From Planctomycetaceae bacterium (GTDB lineage Bacteria > Planctomycetota > Planctomycetia > Planctomycetales > Planctomycetaceae), in NCBI GenBank assembly GCA_015487825.1, contig WFOZ01000977.1, positions 1 through 7,360 on the forward strand: a DNA stretch of 7,360 bases, read 5' to 3'. Both the position numbers and the translations under genes were made by a program. Each line of letters opens with the position of its first letter. Positions within the stretch are counted from its first letter, which is position 1. The notes beneath the pieces were generated by a model that did not search any database, was not told the origin of the DNA, and saw only the letters and a program-made list of their open reading frames with translations. Shown here piece after piece: positions 7,147 through 7,360 of this stretch.

Positions 7147-7360
7147 TAGGAGGCTGTCCGGATACGGTATGACTGTGGCGGTATCTTGAGAGTGAGAATG
7201 TTAATCATTTACTGATCTTCGCTGTGCATCATCAGCCCTGTTGGCATGAGTGGAAAATAGGAGGTCTGTGAGCGATGCGAAGACTGGTTCGCTGAAAACA
7301 TAGCGAGTGATCCCTTCAAAATGCCTCGTTCAGTTTGTTGCAAACGCACCGCTCCTGAAC
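7147..7360. other. Right-edge stretch without a supported gene
   Basis: Directly after the hairpin cluster comes AGGAGGCTGTCCGGATAC (from 7148), which looks like the terminal inverted repeat of some insertion sequences (ends in GGCTGTCC are common). No partner copy is in the window, so an element would have to extend to the right. A minus-strand frame open from the window edge to TAA at 7209 (49 codons) has no recognisable feature. Nothing else can be named. Confidence 0.3.

Noticed and set aside
7209..7358. Minus-strand frame open from the right edge to TAA (49 codons)
   Set aside because: Could be the tail of a gene beyond the window, but it has no motif and the composition is not persuasive.

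Overview
The window looks like a chromosomal piece of a free-living bacterium of moderate G+C. I infer a planctomycete: the ribosomal cluster runs rpsP-trmD-rplS without rimM, S16 carries an acidic tail, start codons are often GTG, and large exported proteins of unknown function sit beside housekeeping genes. The phylum is an inference from style; no marker in the window proves it.

Layout. Positions 1-306 hold no convincing gene, only a hairpin terminator (197-223) placed to end the leftward ribosomal operon. On the minus strand, 307-1850 carries rplS (L19), trmD (tRNA m1G37 methyltransferase) and rpsP (S16), transcribed in the order rpsP, trmD, rplS. They link ribosome assembly with reading-frame maintenance at tRNA position 37. 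A gap of about 1.37 kb follows (1851-3215). It holds one candidate small gene on the plus strand (2141-2425) whose frame is broken by a single TGA, and a hairpin-rich stretch that is probably the 5' leader of the next gene.

On the plus strand, 3216-4931 encodes a 571-residue RpoD/SigA-type primary sigma factor with recognisable regions 1.2, 2, 3 and 4. It ends at a very strong intrinsic terminator (4955-4988), whose symmetry lets it also stop leftward transcription from the next genes. Two minus-strand genes follow, probably an operon: a 454-residue exported protein with a signal peptide, a probable beta-sandwich segment and a helical, HEAT-like C-terminal part (5583-6947), then a 108-residue acidic protein with a proline-rich end (5197-5523). 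I do not recognise either family.

The right end (6948-7360) has no supported gene. It holds a compact GC-rich cluster of hairpins (7039-7146) that looks like a REP/BIME-type or structured mobile sequence, with a sequence resembling an insertion-sequence end just beside it (about 7147-7165). No CRISPR array, tRNA, rRNA or complete mobile element is seen. The points most worth checking are the TGA-interrupted ORF with a hairpin right after the TGA, the competing pairings in the rpoD leader, and the hairpin cluster at the right end.
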